Assembly: GCF_902148845.1 (NCBI RefSeq)
Contig: NC_043754.1
Coordinates: 25,152,431 to 25,216,430, forward strand
Source of the DNA: Salarias fasciatus
Lineage: Eukaryota > Chordata > Actinopteri > Blenniiformes > Blenniidae
Length of the DNA stretch: 64,000 nucleotides
Reading direction: 5' to 3'
Part shown: in pieces, positions 45,811 to 60,100 of the stretch
Layout of the letters: every line of letters begins with the position of its first letter
How positions within the stretch are numbered: the first letter of the stretch is position 1
Position numbers and translations under genes: made by a program
Notes under the pieces: generated by a model
Seen by the model: the letters and a program-made list of their open reading frames with translations, nothing else
Database searches by the model: none
What the model was told of the DNA's origin: nothing

Positions 45811-46215
45811 CAGACGGGTCGAATAGATTTAATTCGGGGGCCACCTCGACCAGCTTCATCTGGAGTGATCCGGACTGCAGGTAAAACTGGTAAAACGCTC
45901 CCATAATAACCTTTAAATCTGAATTTTAGCCTTTTTCTCTGTTGTGACGGAGAGTGATGAAAATGACTCCAATCTCAACGAAAAGCAGTTTTACTGAAAC
46001 CTGGTATAAAATACAGTGAACTGTCTAAAATAACTTTGTCATGATGCGTTTTTACATGACGCGTGAATTTGATGCTGAAGCCGGTTGTCGTCTCAGTGTT
46101 GTTGTTTGCTTCTCGATATTTTCCCTGTAATTTTTATCCTTGCACGGTTGTTTATTTGGCCGGTTTGGAGCTTTTTGTCCCAGCTTTGGCCCACGACTCC
46201 TGTTTGACACCCCTG
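45811..46215. mobile_element. Degenerate hAT-like element, second copy
   Basis: Equivalent to 17842-18260 with several small deletions. Confidence 0.55.
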
Positions 46216-46938
46216 CTCAACAGCCAAGAGAGAGAACTGAGTGCAGACAGAATCAGTAGAAGAAGAAAATCCCTTTAAGACGTGTAAAGCTGCGATTTGG
46301 GCGATTCTGTTCCTGCTAAGAGGAGCTCGTGGGTGGAAATGGGTTCATGATTAAAAGTGTTCAGAAATGATTCAACTCCAAGAGGAAAACCACCGGAACA
46401 CACACACACCTGGAATATCGGCTCTCGTGGTTCTCTCGTCCCTGCTGTAGGGACGGTGGCGAGCCACACAGTGGAGCTGTTGGCTCAGACACGCCAGGCG
46501 CTCCTCCTCTGGCCGCCGCTGCCGCCGCCGCCAGCCGTCCACAGAGGTCACCAGTTCACGTTCAGAGAAGCAGACGAAGGCCGGAAACCAAGCGGGAGGG
46601 GATTTACTGCTGCCATAGCCGATCAGCGAGACGCTGCGTCTGCAGACCCGGAAGTGGATTTAACCTCCAGGAATGTCTCGCTGCCGAGTCTGAGTGTCGC
46701 TGCGGATTAAACCGTCCTCCCTTCACAAGCAGCGAGTCTCAAAAGAGAGACGGTGGTAATTAGTGAAAACAGATCGACAAGCCAACAAGACGACGCCTTC
46801 AGGGGGAAAACTGAAGCTTCAGTTGTGTTTTGGGGTTTTCGTTCACAGGACAGATAAGAACTTATCATGGCCAGACTCTACCAGTCGAGCACGGTTTCAT
46901 TTTCTGAGTTACTGGAGGTAATAAGTGTTCATGGTAAT

Positions 46939-47080
46939 CAGGGGTGTCCAACAGAAGCCCGTGGGCCCACACCGGCCCATAAGAGCTCCAATCTGGCCAA
47001 ACCACTGAGGTAGTGGTACAACTCTCAAAGAGAACTGAGATATTGGACTTTGGGTTGTGTTCTTCGGACATTTCACAGTT
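46939..47080. mobile_element. hAT-like terminus, second copy of 18991
   Basis: Begins CAGGGGTGTCCAAC; same blocks, with small indels. Confidence 0.45.
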
Positions 47081-47644
47081 TGCAGAGGCAGGTTTCACCT
47101 CCTGTGCTGTGAACACGTCCTGCAATACCTGAGATTTGAGACTGTAACTCGGTAACATGTGCAGTTTCTACAAATGGCTTCAGTCTCAACATTGTAATCT
47201 CTTGGTGAAATGATTGATGACCGTTCATTTATAGTTCTGTGCCTGCACGGGTTTCATGGTGGGGTGTTTCTGGCCGGCCGGCTGCTCCGGACGCAGCCGC
47301 CTGCGGCGGATATCCGGTGGGCGAGCGTCCCAAATACCGCTGACCTTGGGCCACTGTGCTGAATAAGTCGAAAAAAAATCCATCCTCTGCTCTGGCCGTC
47401 CTCTTGGAGGTGAGCTTATCTAAATAGAATTGACTTGGCCGGAGTGATCAGTCATCCTGGAGGGCCAGGGCCGACGCTCAGCAGGGGGGGTGGGGGTGGT
47501 GGTGGAGGGTGGGGGGTGGGGGTTCAGGATAGGACATTTCCAGCAGGCTCCGCCGTCATTGAAGTACACTCGATGAATTGATTGGTGTGAGAAGGAACGG
47601 AGGTACCGTGCACATGCGCCAGTCATGCTCCAGTCTGTGAAAGA

Positions 47645-47664
47645 GTCCCACGTGCACGTGGGAC
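47645..47664. promoter_or_regulatory. E-box palindrome, second copy
   Basis: Same perfect 20-bp palindrome as at 19697-19716. Confidence 0.45.
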
Positions 47665-49509
47665 TGTCTCGGCATGATTGATTATGCACACTCCCATGAT
47701 GGAAAGCGAGTCCAACGCAACACATTTAAACCTCTTATATTAAAATCGGTTGTAAAACAGAAATCCAGGGAAAACTGCTGCTGATTCTGTTTAGTTTCCA
47801 ATCAGCTGGAAGGAGGACGATGGCTGGACACAAGACGTCCTCTCAACCTCTCGTCCTCCTTGTCCTTTTGATCGGTTCTACAATCCATCTATACCCCCAT
47901 CAGTTCATCCGTCCATCTTCTTCGCTGATGGGAGAAGAGTGTGAGGACACGGACATTTTCATGATGACGGCTGCAGCATTCTGTTTTCCATTGAATAAAT
48001 CGTCTCCTCTGTCTTTGTTTTCTGTCCTGTTTTCTCCCGGACAGCTTGACTGCAGAGACATGTCCACAGACACTCGCACACAAAAGAGAAATGTTGTCCA
48101 TGAGAGAGACGCTGCTCTGCTCTCCATCATGTCTCCTCCTGCAGGGCTTTAATGGTGGAAACGGCAGAATAACTTCATCAGTCCTCGCAGGCGGCGGCTG
48201 CGTCTTCCTCCTGTTTGGCAGCAGCCGCCTCGTTTTGTCACATGAAATCCTAATTTGCACAATTAACTTCTCTGCAGCCCACAGCTCCTGTTGTTGTGCT
48301 GCATCCTTGACCGACGCCCAGGCTGTAGCATTAAGTAGCTTTACACGGGTCACATCGCGTCACGGTGGACCTTCTGTCTTGTCATTGGTTGTACTTTTTG
48401 TTCGGTGCAGTTTTATTCTGCATTGAAGACACATCCTTCATGAGTTGAAACCTTTCAGGCAGGTTTTAAAGTAAAGCGACTTTCTTTTCACCTCCAGATG
48501 AAAATGTGCAGATGGGACTGGTCCGGGAAGGTCGCAGAGGGTTGCAGCTTCGCGCCGGAGTCCTGTCAGACAGACGGGAACTACAGCTGACCCCCATTTC
48601 TGCGCCGGGCCCCTCTGCCGCCAACGGCCCCGGCTGTCAGCCGCTAATGTGAAATAATGGCCCGGGCAACTTCGTCGAGGGTCGCGAGGGACCGGGGTGA
48701 AGGTACCGGGGTCGGCGTCTCCCAAGGACTCCCCGCCTCGTCCGACAGATGGAGGGAGGGGAAATGGGTCGGACGCTTCCAGGGAGTCGGTCATCCACGC
48801 GGCTGGAGCTAACGTCTGCAGACGGCGGGCAAAGCCTATCCGCGTCCTACGTGGTCAGTAGACGGACGGCGCCAACCTGTGGGCCCAACGTGCCACTGCA
48901 CCGCTTTCAGCATTCTGTGTAAACGGGCGTCATTCTCAAAACGTGCCGTGTGAACGCAAAACTTTTCCAAAGCGGATTGGCAAACAGATTCATTTCAGTT
49001 GTAAATGTCATGCATGCAGTGCACCACTAGAGGGTGTCTTGAGTCATTCCGTCTGCTTCCAGCAGCAGTCGTAGTAAACAGAGCTGCATTTCCATGCCGT
49101 TGTGTGGGAGACATATAATAAAGGCCTAGAATCACGGCGATAAAACCAGATCTGATGCCGGACGAGCGCTGCTTGATGACCGCGCTCTGACTCTTCCTCC
49201 GCCGACTCTCTGCGGATGGACTCTTAAAATATTCATATTAATCAGTTGGATTTCTACCAGCTGAACATTTCCCCTCTCAGCCACTCGTTTATGTGAAACC
49301 TCCAGGTCAGCCATCACTCCGGCATCATTCAGATCAGAGGAGCACATGTTCAACCCCCCCGCAGTCCGACTCCTCCTCGCCTCCTGGAAGACAAGACACG
49401 GCTTCATTCTGTGGAGGAGACGAGAAGCTGTCGTGGAAAACTCATCTGCAGGTTCTGAACTTCAGAGGGAGCCATTTGTTGTCCCACAGCCTCTGAACTT
49501 TGTGATTGC

Positions 49510-49800
49510 ACTTTAGAGCTTAAACTCCATTTACACCAAAATGTTTCAAGTGAAACCTCATCTTTTATTTCAGAAAAGTTTAGCATTTGGCACGGAAACA
49601 TTAATATGATGTCTGTTCCACAGAAGCAGCAAAATGCTGAAAATTCTGGATTTTTCATGTTGTGCCACAGTAGGTTAGTTTTAATGAACCCACACACACA
49701 TGCCTGGAGAACGACACACTGTAAACTCTAACAATGGGAATACGTGGACATTCACATGGACTGCCTGGATACCAGAGAGTTCCTGAAACAGCCATGAAAA
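49510..49800. repeat. Dispersed repeat copy A, second copy
   Basis: Equivalent to 21560-21860. Confidence 0.45.
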
Positions 49801-50330
49801 CCTGCCCTAAAGATCCAGAGTCCAGGCTTTGCTGGTGTCGGTGGTCTTTCTGTGACGGCTCAGGAAACCCTCATGCTGCCTTCTGCACGAGCGCCGCTCC
49901 AAACTGAAGGTTTCCAGAAGATAACGCCGCTCGCCACAATCCAGGACCAGGAGACCTCAGGGTCCAGGTCTGAGAGGGGCCGGCTGGAGCAACACTGGAC
50001 ATCTGTCTCAAAGTGTAAACCGAAGAATATAGAGGTATTTCCAGAAGAGCAGGGCCAGGGAGACCCCTGAGGAGGTGAGGGACTCTGGGAAACAGCTGAT
50101 GGCTGGAAAACTAAAGACTAATGTGAAGATGTGACGGTTTATTCAGTTTTCTTCCGTTTCAAACACTTTCTCTGTTATTTGTTGACTTTGATGCTGAAAT
50201 GTTGAGGACCAGGTTATTGAAACCGCCAAGAGTTTAGTTCTGTTAGTTTTTCTTGGACATAATGAACAAACAAATCCTTCACATCGTTACTATTTGTTCA
50301 TGATAACATCTTAGATTGCTGAAAATTTAA

Positions 50331-50993
50331 AGGGATACTTCAACATTTTGGCAAATTGGCCCATTTAGCGCAATTCCTTAGTCATTTGGAACAGCATACT
50401 ATTTTTTTTTGTGAGGGCGAGCTGTTGTTTATTCAGAGGTGAGTCGGGGAAGGTTTTCAGGACGGACACAATGGAAGTGGATGGTATTTTTGTTCCCCCT
50501 CGTCAAACTCATCAAATACACATCCAACAACCCCAACACTTTGGTGGACACGTTATAATCCACACATTCACTACGCTGTGGAACACCAACAAATAATATT
50601 GTAGCGTTACGACACTGAAGCAAATACTGGGAACTACTTTTCTTTTGAAATCACTACGCCCAGACGCCATGTTTAGTAAGTAGTTCCGTCTCAGCAATCG
50701 TCGCATAAACAACTCAATCTGGTAATTTTGCATTAATATTTCACAGCGTAGTGAATGTGTGGATTATAACGTGTCCACCAAAGTGTTTGGGGATTGTTGG
50801 ATTTTGTATTTGATGAGTTTGACGAGGGGGAACAAAAATACCATCCACTTCCCTTGTGTCCGTCCCGAAAACCTTCCTCGACTCACCTCTGAATAACAAC
50901 AGCTCGCCCTCACAAAAAAAGTAAGTATGCTGTTGGAAATGACTGAGGAATTGCGCTAAATGGGCCAATTTGACAAAATGTTGAAGTATCGCT
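50331..50993. mobile_element. TTAA-flanked foldback element, partner of 22385-23051
   Basis: TTAA at 50327-50330 and 50994-50997. Nearly identical to its partner, four bases shorter. Confidence 0.8.
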
Positions 50994-51191
50994 TTAAAGA
51001 CTGACACAAAAACGTCAAGCTTGTAGACTTTATAATGATTCTTAATCTAATTCTCAGAATCAGTGACGATGACGTGTTATTAAACTTACCGTTGCAGACG
51101 GCGCATTTCTGAGAACAGCCCTGCTTCTATGTTCATTTCTCGACCAGCATCAGGTGTGTTTTGGTCACTTTCTCTGGTCTCTCATGTTCAC

Positions 51192-51194
<3 letters not shown>

Positions 51195-51257
<63 letters not shown>

Positions 51258-51272
51258 GTGTGTGTGTGTGTG
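51195..51272. repeat. (GT)n microsatellite, second copy
   Basis: Equivalent to 23252-23328, interrupted by a missing G. Confidence 0.95.
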
Positions 51273-53079
51273 CTGATCCCTCTGTCCAGTTCCTGGATGC
51301 ACTTGACTGTTTTCACACTTTGTTTCTGGCAGTCGGACTTTAAATGGACACGTCAATCAAAGGCCAAAATGTTGTCTTCCAGTAGTTTTGATCGCTGCTT
51401 TGGAGGTTTTATAAATCCTTGTAAACAAGCTGTTGAACTGTTGGAAATGCTGCGTCCGTCCGACCCTCTCTGGCCGGCGTGACGGTATCAGGTGGACCTG
51501 AGCTGAACGATGTGGACCGCAGCGTGTCGCCGCAGCGGATTCCTTCACAGCCGGTTTACCCAGCAGCCCCCCAGACCTCCGACGGCAAAACTTACTTCCT
51601 GACGTTTAATCCAGAGCATCTGGCTCCCAACAGATTCCCTCATGCGTATTCAGGAGCTCAGCGGGGGGCGAGGAGGAGGCAGAGCTCCATGTTACCTCCC
51701 AGCCTGCACCTTTCACAGTTCCTGTTCTTTCTCCTCCCGCTGCAGAGGAACCACGACCCTCACTCGTTCACCCAGTCCCTCTCTCCAGGAGTCGGACCTC
51801 CGCCGCTGAGGCTCCGCCGGCGGCCCGGTCCTCGTTATGCCGGCGGGACGGGAACGCCGGCCTCCACCGCTCGGCTCCCGGCGCCGGCTCAGGCAGATTT
51901 ACCGAGTGGCAGTCACACTATAAATATGCAATAAAGAAACTTATGAAATATTTATTGACCATCTTCTTCCTCCATCTTTCCCGCAGACAGGTGGGATGAG
52001 CTCCTCCGGAAGCCACCGGATGGCATTAATGTAATGACTGAGAGTTACTGTTCCAGCCGCTGTTCAAATGGAGGATTTTATCTGGGGTTATATTTACATA
52101 AATCAGTGAGAGCCGAAGCCTTCGGAGGCGGTCCTGGGCGAGACGGCGCTCATTCAGGGCCTGCCAGCGCGGGCGTCATGCGACGTGCACGGCAGCACTG
52201 CTCTGTCACATTTAGGTCATGGCAACTGGCAAGTCAATTATACAGTCTGTGCTTGATCTTCAAATGCATCGCCGCTGCAAACATGTTTACTATGCATGGA
52301 TGAGAGAGAGAGAGTGTGTGTGTGTGTGTGTGTGTGTGCTGGCCTCAAGAATACACAAGCCGCCTTTACGATGTGTTGCTTTACTGGAGCAGCTATGGAG
52401 CAGTGCAGTCAGTAAAGTTTTACAGCTGCTGTTTTTTTAGGGCTTTCGCTCCGTATAGCTGCTTTCTGCACTTCTAGATTAAAGCAGGGGGCGTCAAACA
52501 TGAGGCCCGTGGGCCACAAGTGGTCCGCAAGAGGCTCAGATCAGGCCAAACCTCCAAGGAAATGGTTGAAATTTCAAATTGATTGATTGATTAAATGAAC
52601 AAACAAGTTTCTTAGGAGTAGTGGACACAACACGACACTGAGACGTCTCAACATGCAGCCCTGGTCAATACTCAGAAGAAATTAGCAATAAGAGAATTCT
52701 GCTATAACTTGAAAGGAACAGAGATCTTTAAATCAGAACACTGCATTTTGACTGGAACACTGAACAATTCAGGCTTGAAATCGGAAGAATCAAACTCACG
52801 TGCAACATTTAAAAAAGCAACTAAAAGCAGCGTTTTGTGCAGAAACAAAGACCTGCAGTAGAAGTACAGTGAAGGAGGAAACTGGAGGAAGTGAGAGAGG
52901 CTGTGCAGCCTCCGTCACTGTGACTGATGGATGTTATTTGATTATTTGAGTGTGGGAGATAAAGAGGCTGATTCTATGAGTTTATACTTCCCTCTGCTCC
53001 TTTTCACTCATGACTTTGGAAACTTCTGTTGTTTTTTTTCGTCCCCGTTGTCTTATTTTGCATTGTATTGTCTTGTACT
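51273..53079. other. Intergenic region, second copy
   Basis: Equivalent to 23329-25135, nearly identical. Includes the hAT-like end at 52485. No gene recognised. Confidence 0.45.
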
Positions 53080-53083
53080 TTAA

Positions 53084-53750
53084 AGCGATACTTCAACATT
53101 TTGGCAAATTGGCCCATTCAGCACAATTCCTTAGTCATTTCGAACAGCGTACTATCTTTTTTTGTGAGGGCGAGCTGTTGTTTATTCAGAGGTGAGTCGC
53201 GGAAGGTTTTCGGGATGGACACAATGGAAGTGGATGGTATTTTTGTTCCCCCTCGTCAAACTCATCAAATACACAATCCAACACCCCCAAAACACTTTGG
53301 TGGACACGTAATAATCCGCACATTCACCACGCTGTGGAACACCGACAATAAGATTGTAGCGTTACGACACTGAAGCAAATACTGGGAACTACTTTTTCTT
53401 TTGAGATCACTACGCCCAGATGCCATGTTTAGTAAGAAGTTCCGTCTTAGCAATCTCTGCATAAACAACTCAATCTTGTAATTTTGCATTAATATTTCAC
53501 AGCGTAGGGAATGTGTGGATTATAACGTGTCCACCAAAGTGTTTTGGGGTTGTTGGATTGTGTATTTGATGAGTTTGACGAGGGGGAACAAAAATACCAT
53601 CCACTTCCATTGTGTCTGTCCCGAAAACCTTCCCCGACTCACCTCTGAATAAACAACAGCTCGCCCTCACAAAAAAAGTAAGTATGCTGTTGGAAATGAC
53701 TAAGGAATTGCGCTGAATGGGCCAATTTGCCAAAATGTTGAAGTATCGCT
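53084..53750. mobile_element. TTAA-flanked foldback element, partner of 25140-25805
   Basis: TTAA at 53080-53083 and 53751-53754. It retains the full AGCGATACTTC left end, where its partner has lost one A. Confidence 0.8.
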
Positions 53751-53754
53751 TTAA

Positions 53755-56700
53755 AGGTTATTTCACCGGTCTGAACCTGGACCTCATGTGACCCCTGAGC
53801 TGAAATGTGTTTGACCCCGGCTGGACTTCGTGTCGGAGCAGAGATGTGAGTGAAGCGCTGCAGGTCCAACAGTAACGCTGAAGCTGGATCCAGTCAGGAA
53901 AGACAGATAATGATCATCTTCAAACTGTTCAACTGTTTATTCTACCAAAGGTGAAATAAGGTTTCTTAACTTAGCTTTTTTCTTATTGTTGCTTTTTTCC
54001 GATTGGAAAATGCTTCTAGAATTTCCCAGTTTGGGATTAAAAAGTATCACTCTGCTCTTCATTTGGCTTCATTCGAGCATTTGGATGTGATATAATTTGG
54101 CATTGGTTTGAGTGCTATGTTTTATGTGTTAAAAACACACTTAATCTGATTTTAAAGCATTTGGATGTTCGGGAGACCTCGGGCTCATGCTTGGTTTCTT
54201 CATCAGGTCCTGTGTTTTGACTAATCCAGTACCTGGACCTGCAGTGACAGAATACATGAGCCGAATGCTTTTGGGTTGGATTCATGTGGCTGCTCTTGGT
54301 TCTGGGAGGAGATACGGGAATGATACTGGGAGTTAAATATCCTCACAGCACCACACGCAGAGTTATTGGAAAAGTCCCTCGATTTTCATATTTTCATTGT
54401 AAACACATTTAAATACTTGGAAGACCTGTGGAGCTGCGCTGCACAGTGATCTGCTACCGAGAAGATCTGCATGCTCAATGATTAAAGTCTGCAGTAAAAC
54501 ACAAAAGCGAGGAGATGGTGTGTGTTTCAGGTTTCTATTTAATGTTTTAACTTCTACTGTAGAGCATAGCCTCTCGTCCAGGCAGGCGGGTTTCTGATGG
54601 GTCTCCTTGGCTGGTTGGACCCTGGTTGTTCGTGGCTCTCAGGTTGGGAACTTGCCGCTACTCGCAGCTGCATTGAAGACGGCTGTAACAGGGTCAGCAT
54701 TTACCTCCCAGCCTGCAGGAGAGACGAGAGTCTGTAACCCAGGAAGTTCAGTGCAGTCTGACAGAAGAGACCCTTCCTCTCCTGTGTGTCACTGTGTGGT
54801 TGTCGTCACCTGGTGGCTGTGGTGTGTATGGGGTGTCTTCTCGGAGCTCTCCAGAGTCTCTTTCTGTCTTCTGCAGGTTTGGAATCTCCAGGGTCTCCTC
54901 CTCATCTCCTCTCATCTGGACGACTGAGTGACTTGGGGTTTTCGGTTTGTTTGAATTTCGATGCTGGTGAATTATCGGAGGTGTCTCCTGTCATTACTCG
55001 TCCAAACTGACAGCTTTTTTTTTTTTCCATTCTTACAAAAAGATGTGCCTCCATGTCCCTGTGAAACTTCCCCTCCCCTTATTTCACGGTCCTGGTTGAG
55101 CGAGATCAGTGGTTTGATGGGAGCAGACATCCTGCAGGATGCTTGACATGTCTGAGACGCTCCTGGGGACGGGGTCTGGTGATGAGACGTCTGCTCAGCG
55201 GGCATTACTGGATGATGCATTCAGTCGCAGTTTGAAAACTCAGAATAATCAGCCTCATTGCCAAAGAATCATGGCAAATCTTTGAAAAGCTGCATTGAGT
55301 GTGAAGGTTTTACGTTCCTGCACTAGCTTAACTCCCTCACTCCTGGCTTCTCATCACTTCATCAACTGAAACTAAATGCTGACATTTGATTATAAATTCT
55401 CACAGTTTTAATGGAAAAGTTTCGTTTTTTTAAATGGTCCTTGCAAGATTTTGCCTGAAGCTGCAAGAACTTCCTGGAAAAAGTCCTGGAGCCTCTTTCC
55501 AGAAGTTTTCTGAAATTAATATAAGAATATGTTAATGCTGAGGCCCTGATGAGCTGCAAATTAAAGGAAAGGCCTCAAACTATGAACTACAGGCCATAAT
55601 TAATGTCTGCCTTCAGCAGGGCAGAAAAGGTCACTCCATATTTCATACTGGCCTCTGCAGACTCTGGAACTCTCTCTGAATGAATATCAACTGAAGTGTT
55701 GGAAGAAAAGGTGAGATGGTGGAGGAGTGGTTCGCACTACACATCTTCGGTTTGATTCCGCGATCCGCAACAGAAAATACGTACATGTTAATAAATTGCT
55801 CTAAATCCCAATTTTGTGCAGCAGAGTTTTGAAAATGTCTTTTTCCACAGAAATGGTAGAAAAGTTGAAGAGGATGTAGTTAGCATGTTTTACCACTAGT
55901 TGGTGCTGTTGGCTGTCTTTGTTTTAAAACTTCACACACGCTGCAGAGAACAATACACTCTAAACGTTAACAGTGGAGAACACAGACATCCATATGGACA
56001 GAACACCAGGCTGGATTGTTATCATGGTGACTGTCACCTCTAAAGCTAGCAGGTCCAGGAGGATCTGGACTGGAGGAAAACACTGTTCTTATTATCCGTC
56101 TGCTGAGCAGAAGAAATATTCAGTGTAGCTGTGGTTCGCATGCGCCGTAGCAGCTTTTCAGAAAAGTTGCACTTTGTCCCATTTCCAAGGAGACTGAGTC
56201 GGGGTGTTTTCAAAAACTTGGTTTTTCATTGGCTCCCTAACAGGTCCCCAAAACACTATAAAGGCTTCATGTTTTCCCTGGAAGATGTTGTGTAAACGGA
56301 GCCTCAGACTCTGTCACTCGCTCGGTAGAGATTGAGCATTTTTCGAAAAGTTGTTTTTTCTGTTTTCCTGAAGTTGGTACATTTTTTAAAAGTTGCGTTT
56401 TGCCCCGTTTGAACGGAAAAAGAAAATTTTCAAAAAGTTGAGTTTTCAGTGGAGTCTGAGCTCCATTGGCATGTAAACACAATGACAGTTTGATGTTTCA
56501 CTGGAAAACGTCTTGTGTTAATGGGGTAATAACTGCATTTTTTTAAATTTTAAATTTGATACTCGGTTGTTGACTTTTCTTGTTGCTCTCCTGTGAAGTT
56601 AGAAAAACTGGCGCGTTGTGCAGCTCCACATCAGCGTCTGAAATCCAAACGCAGCTGGTCTCATCGGGATGCTGAGTGAGCTCCATAACACGCATCGCTA

Positions 56701-57173
56701 TTCAGAATCAGAATCAGATTTTCTCGCCAAGCGCGGTCACCCATACGAGGAGTTTGTTGTGGTTGTCCGACATGTCGAACTCTAAAAATCCAAAAGTTTA
56801 GCTTTGGAAACTGTCGGAGGGTTTAGAAATACTTCATTGCTGGAACTCGCACAAGCCTGAAACCTACTTCTGGAGTACGTCCAAACTTCTGCCAGAGTTT
56901 GATCTAATGAAACACTTCAGCTGTTTTTTTTTAAAATTTTTTTTTTTTTAAAGAAACGAGGAGAGCTGGCTCCTTCATCCAACATGGCGGGACCGCTGGA
57001 GTGGACTCCTGCAGAGACGATGGCTCCTGATGAGACGGACGCGAAGGCTGAGTTTGGGGATTGAAGGAGGGCGTCCTTGTGTTACTCACAGAGCTGAAGG
57101 AAAGCTGTCTTTTCCTCTTTATGCTCATGAGACATCCTCTCATTTTAATGCCTCATTTCTCCACCGTCCACAG
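53755..57173. other. Intergenic region to the end of the duplicated unit
   Basis: Equivalent to 25810-29211. After about 55.2 kb this copy has extra bases that the first copy lacks. Dispersed repeat B is at 55810-56295 and the teleost repeat fragment at 56701-56775. Confidence 0.45.
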
Positions 57174-60100
57174 CCGGGGCTTCGTTCCTCTGATGCTCCC
57201 ATTAGGCTCCCCTCAGTGGCTGCTCCTGTACGACACTGACCATTTCTGTAATGTATCACCTCATGTCAGAGCGAGCTGGAAAACCTGGAAGGTTCCGGTC
57301 TGTTCGGGTAATTTAGCATCCAGGAGTGACCAGAACTCTTCCTGAGAGCAGAAAAGCGCCGGACATTCTTCCTCCTGCGCTCAGGTTTGGGTTTTTCTTG
57401 CCAGAGACATTATTTTTACTTGAGGTTTAGGTCTGACTCGGCTCCAGTGACTCCCCAGAATGAGGAAAAATTGCCCCCCTGAACAGTGAAATGGATGTTT
57501 GTGCGGACGGGGCAGCCATCGAATCTGTCATAATGGCTTTGTTTTATGGTTCGAGTCCTCGCAGCTCGAGCGGCGTGGCAGACGAGCGCCGCTGGTGTGC
57601 ATTTGCTCATTTGGCAGCACTTTTAACACAACAAGTTTTCTTCCACCAAGCTTTTATACGAGGGAAAACAAAAAGGCACATGGGAACAACAGCTTGTGTA
57701 AACAAAATCTTAAGCGAAACCACCCACCCGTGAGCGGCAGGCTGCCACACACACACTCCACACACCACTCCTCTGCCCTCCACCTCTGAAGGCATTTCAC
57801 CAGAAAAACACTTTTCTACCTTGAAGAAGTGGAGAGCTCTCTGGAGCGGCGGAGGAGCTATCGTTAACGGACGACTGAGCTGCCGGGATCGTGAAAGCAA
57901 TTAGGAGCGTGAAGACGCTGGTCAGATGGAGACACGAGGCGAAGCTCAGGCTGCTGAGGCCCGTCAACAAGCTGTGAGAGCATGAGATTACACCTAAACA
58001 ACGTATGCCCAGGACAAGTTCCAGGAAGTTCCAGTTCCATGAAGCTGCAAGATGTTGGAAACCTGCAGATGATCTGCCTCTTACACTTAATACTGTCGCT
58101 TACTTAATTGAATTAGCATTATATTCATTTTAAAAATGCATTTTGATTTATCAGGCTGTTAAAAACACCCCCAAGATCTTATTGATTTAATTACAGCAAG
58201 TTAAATTTAAAGATGGCTGTAAATGACCGTCCCAGCAGGGAAGTTTGATTTGAATTAAACAAACAGCCAAGCCAGTGTGGTGCTGTGAGAGGAACTCGCT
58301 TTGGTCTGAATGAATGAAGCCTGGGAAACATGGGGTTGCTGTGTTTCTCTGCTGCTTTGCACACAGGAGGATTTCCTGCTGACTTGTTTATACTCTTTAT
58401 AAGCTCCCGGTGAGCTGTCAGCTGCTGAAAAAAAACCACCACCATAATAACCCTGCAAGCATTCAGCCGAGCGCACGCCGCCGCCGCGCCGCGCCGCGCC
58501 GGTCCTATCGCATTATGTGAGCCATAAAAGTGTCAGTTGCGCTGTCTCTGTACATCTCTTTGGACCAACGTGGAAAAAAGTGAAAAGAAACTGCATAAAA
58601 AAAGGATTACTTTTTTTTTATGGCCTCAGCAGTGCAGGCCAAAAACATGAAGACAGTTTAACCTGAGAGATCAGGTGTGTCGGAAATGATGTTCAGCGTG
58701 CAGAGAGCGACGGCCGCCCTCAACAGTCCCGTTCAAACCATGTTTCAAGTGAAAAGTTAAGTTGTGGCTTTTTTTTTTTTTACACTTTTGAAAGAAAAAT
58801 ATCTTTGAAGATGAAGAGAAACAACTCGGCTGAGACAAACTGCCTGTAGTTTTATCTAAAACATTTTTTCTGTTTTGGTCAAGATCGCTTTACCGAGGTG
58901 CTGCGGATCAGGCGTCGTGGTTAATTCCTGATTCATGAGGCGATAAAGTGGAGTTTGGTGAAACTGTAACCATGTTGGAGCGGACACCCAGAGGAACGTC
59001 AGCTGTTTCCACTAGAAATGATGCAACGCGTGCAGAAGAGTTGAATAATGAGTGTATCTGCCTGTTTGTTTTCTGCTCACGCCGGTTAAAGCCTTTCTAA
59101 TATGGCCGACCCCCCCCCCGACTCCCTGCGCCGCCTATCGATTTCCTGACCGGCCGGGTTTCCGTCTCTTCCCAGTCGCTGAGCATCCCGAGGAGGGGGT
59201 TAATGGTGCGTCACTAACTGCGGCTCAGTCATCCTTTACATGCTGCTCTCACACGGACCCCGTCGCCCCCGGTACCCATCAGCGCCGCGGCCGGCCCGCC
59301 TCATAACCTATTTATGAATGCGGCCGGCGGGAGGCTCGTGCTCTGAATGCTGATACGCTCGTCAGATGTAGCATTTTTATCAATTTATCACATTATTCCC
59401 TCTCCGCTTTCTCAGCCGCTGTGCTGATATTCTCCTATTGAATTGTATCCGGGGGTTTTTTTTTTTCATCAACACTTGTTGCAATTCACAAGCTGAAGCG
59501 CTGACCGGGAGCAAAGCAGTGCTAAAGCGTCCCGGGGAGGAAACATCATGTGTTTAAAGTCCATAAAGCTGCTGAGTGCAGGGACAGTAGCAGGTGTATT
59601 TTCTGGATGTTTGAAGTCACGCTGTTCGCTGTGAGTGTGAGAAACGTGGCATTAAGTAATCCCTGACGCTTAAAGTAACTTACCTCGGCCCTGTGTCACT
59701 GTCGAGATCAGCGAGATCACTGTGTGGTCATTCAGAAATCACACGAGACGGACCGCAGTCATAGAGAAATGAACGATGCCAATCCGTGGGGCCACTCACC
59801 TGGACTTTCCCTCTGTTTATTCATGCATGCCGGCTCCTGCTGGGCAGACTGAAAACAATCTGCACATTGTCCTCGACAGTGGGACTGGAGGAGACCAGGC
59901 TGAACTGTAGGAGAGCAGAACGGCGTCTCTACGTAACGAACCACTTCCCTCAACCAACGCTAGGCGCTGTACGACATCAGTCCGTGGTTTTTATATGACT
60001 ATACGAACGCCATATATGCAGTGAGTCCTCCAGCACTGCGAGAACCCTGCTGGAAGTCAGGACAGAGTCTGCATGAAACACCACAAATCCTGACCAGACT

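Larger units (their letters stand above)
45491..50330. other. Intergenic region downstream of MFAP3, second copy
   Basis: Equivalent to 17519-22384, with frequent small indels up to about 48.9 kb. No gene recognised. Confidence 0.5.
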
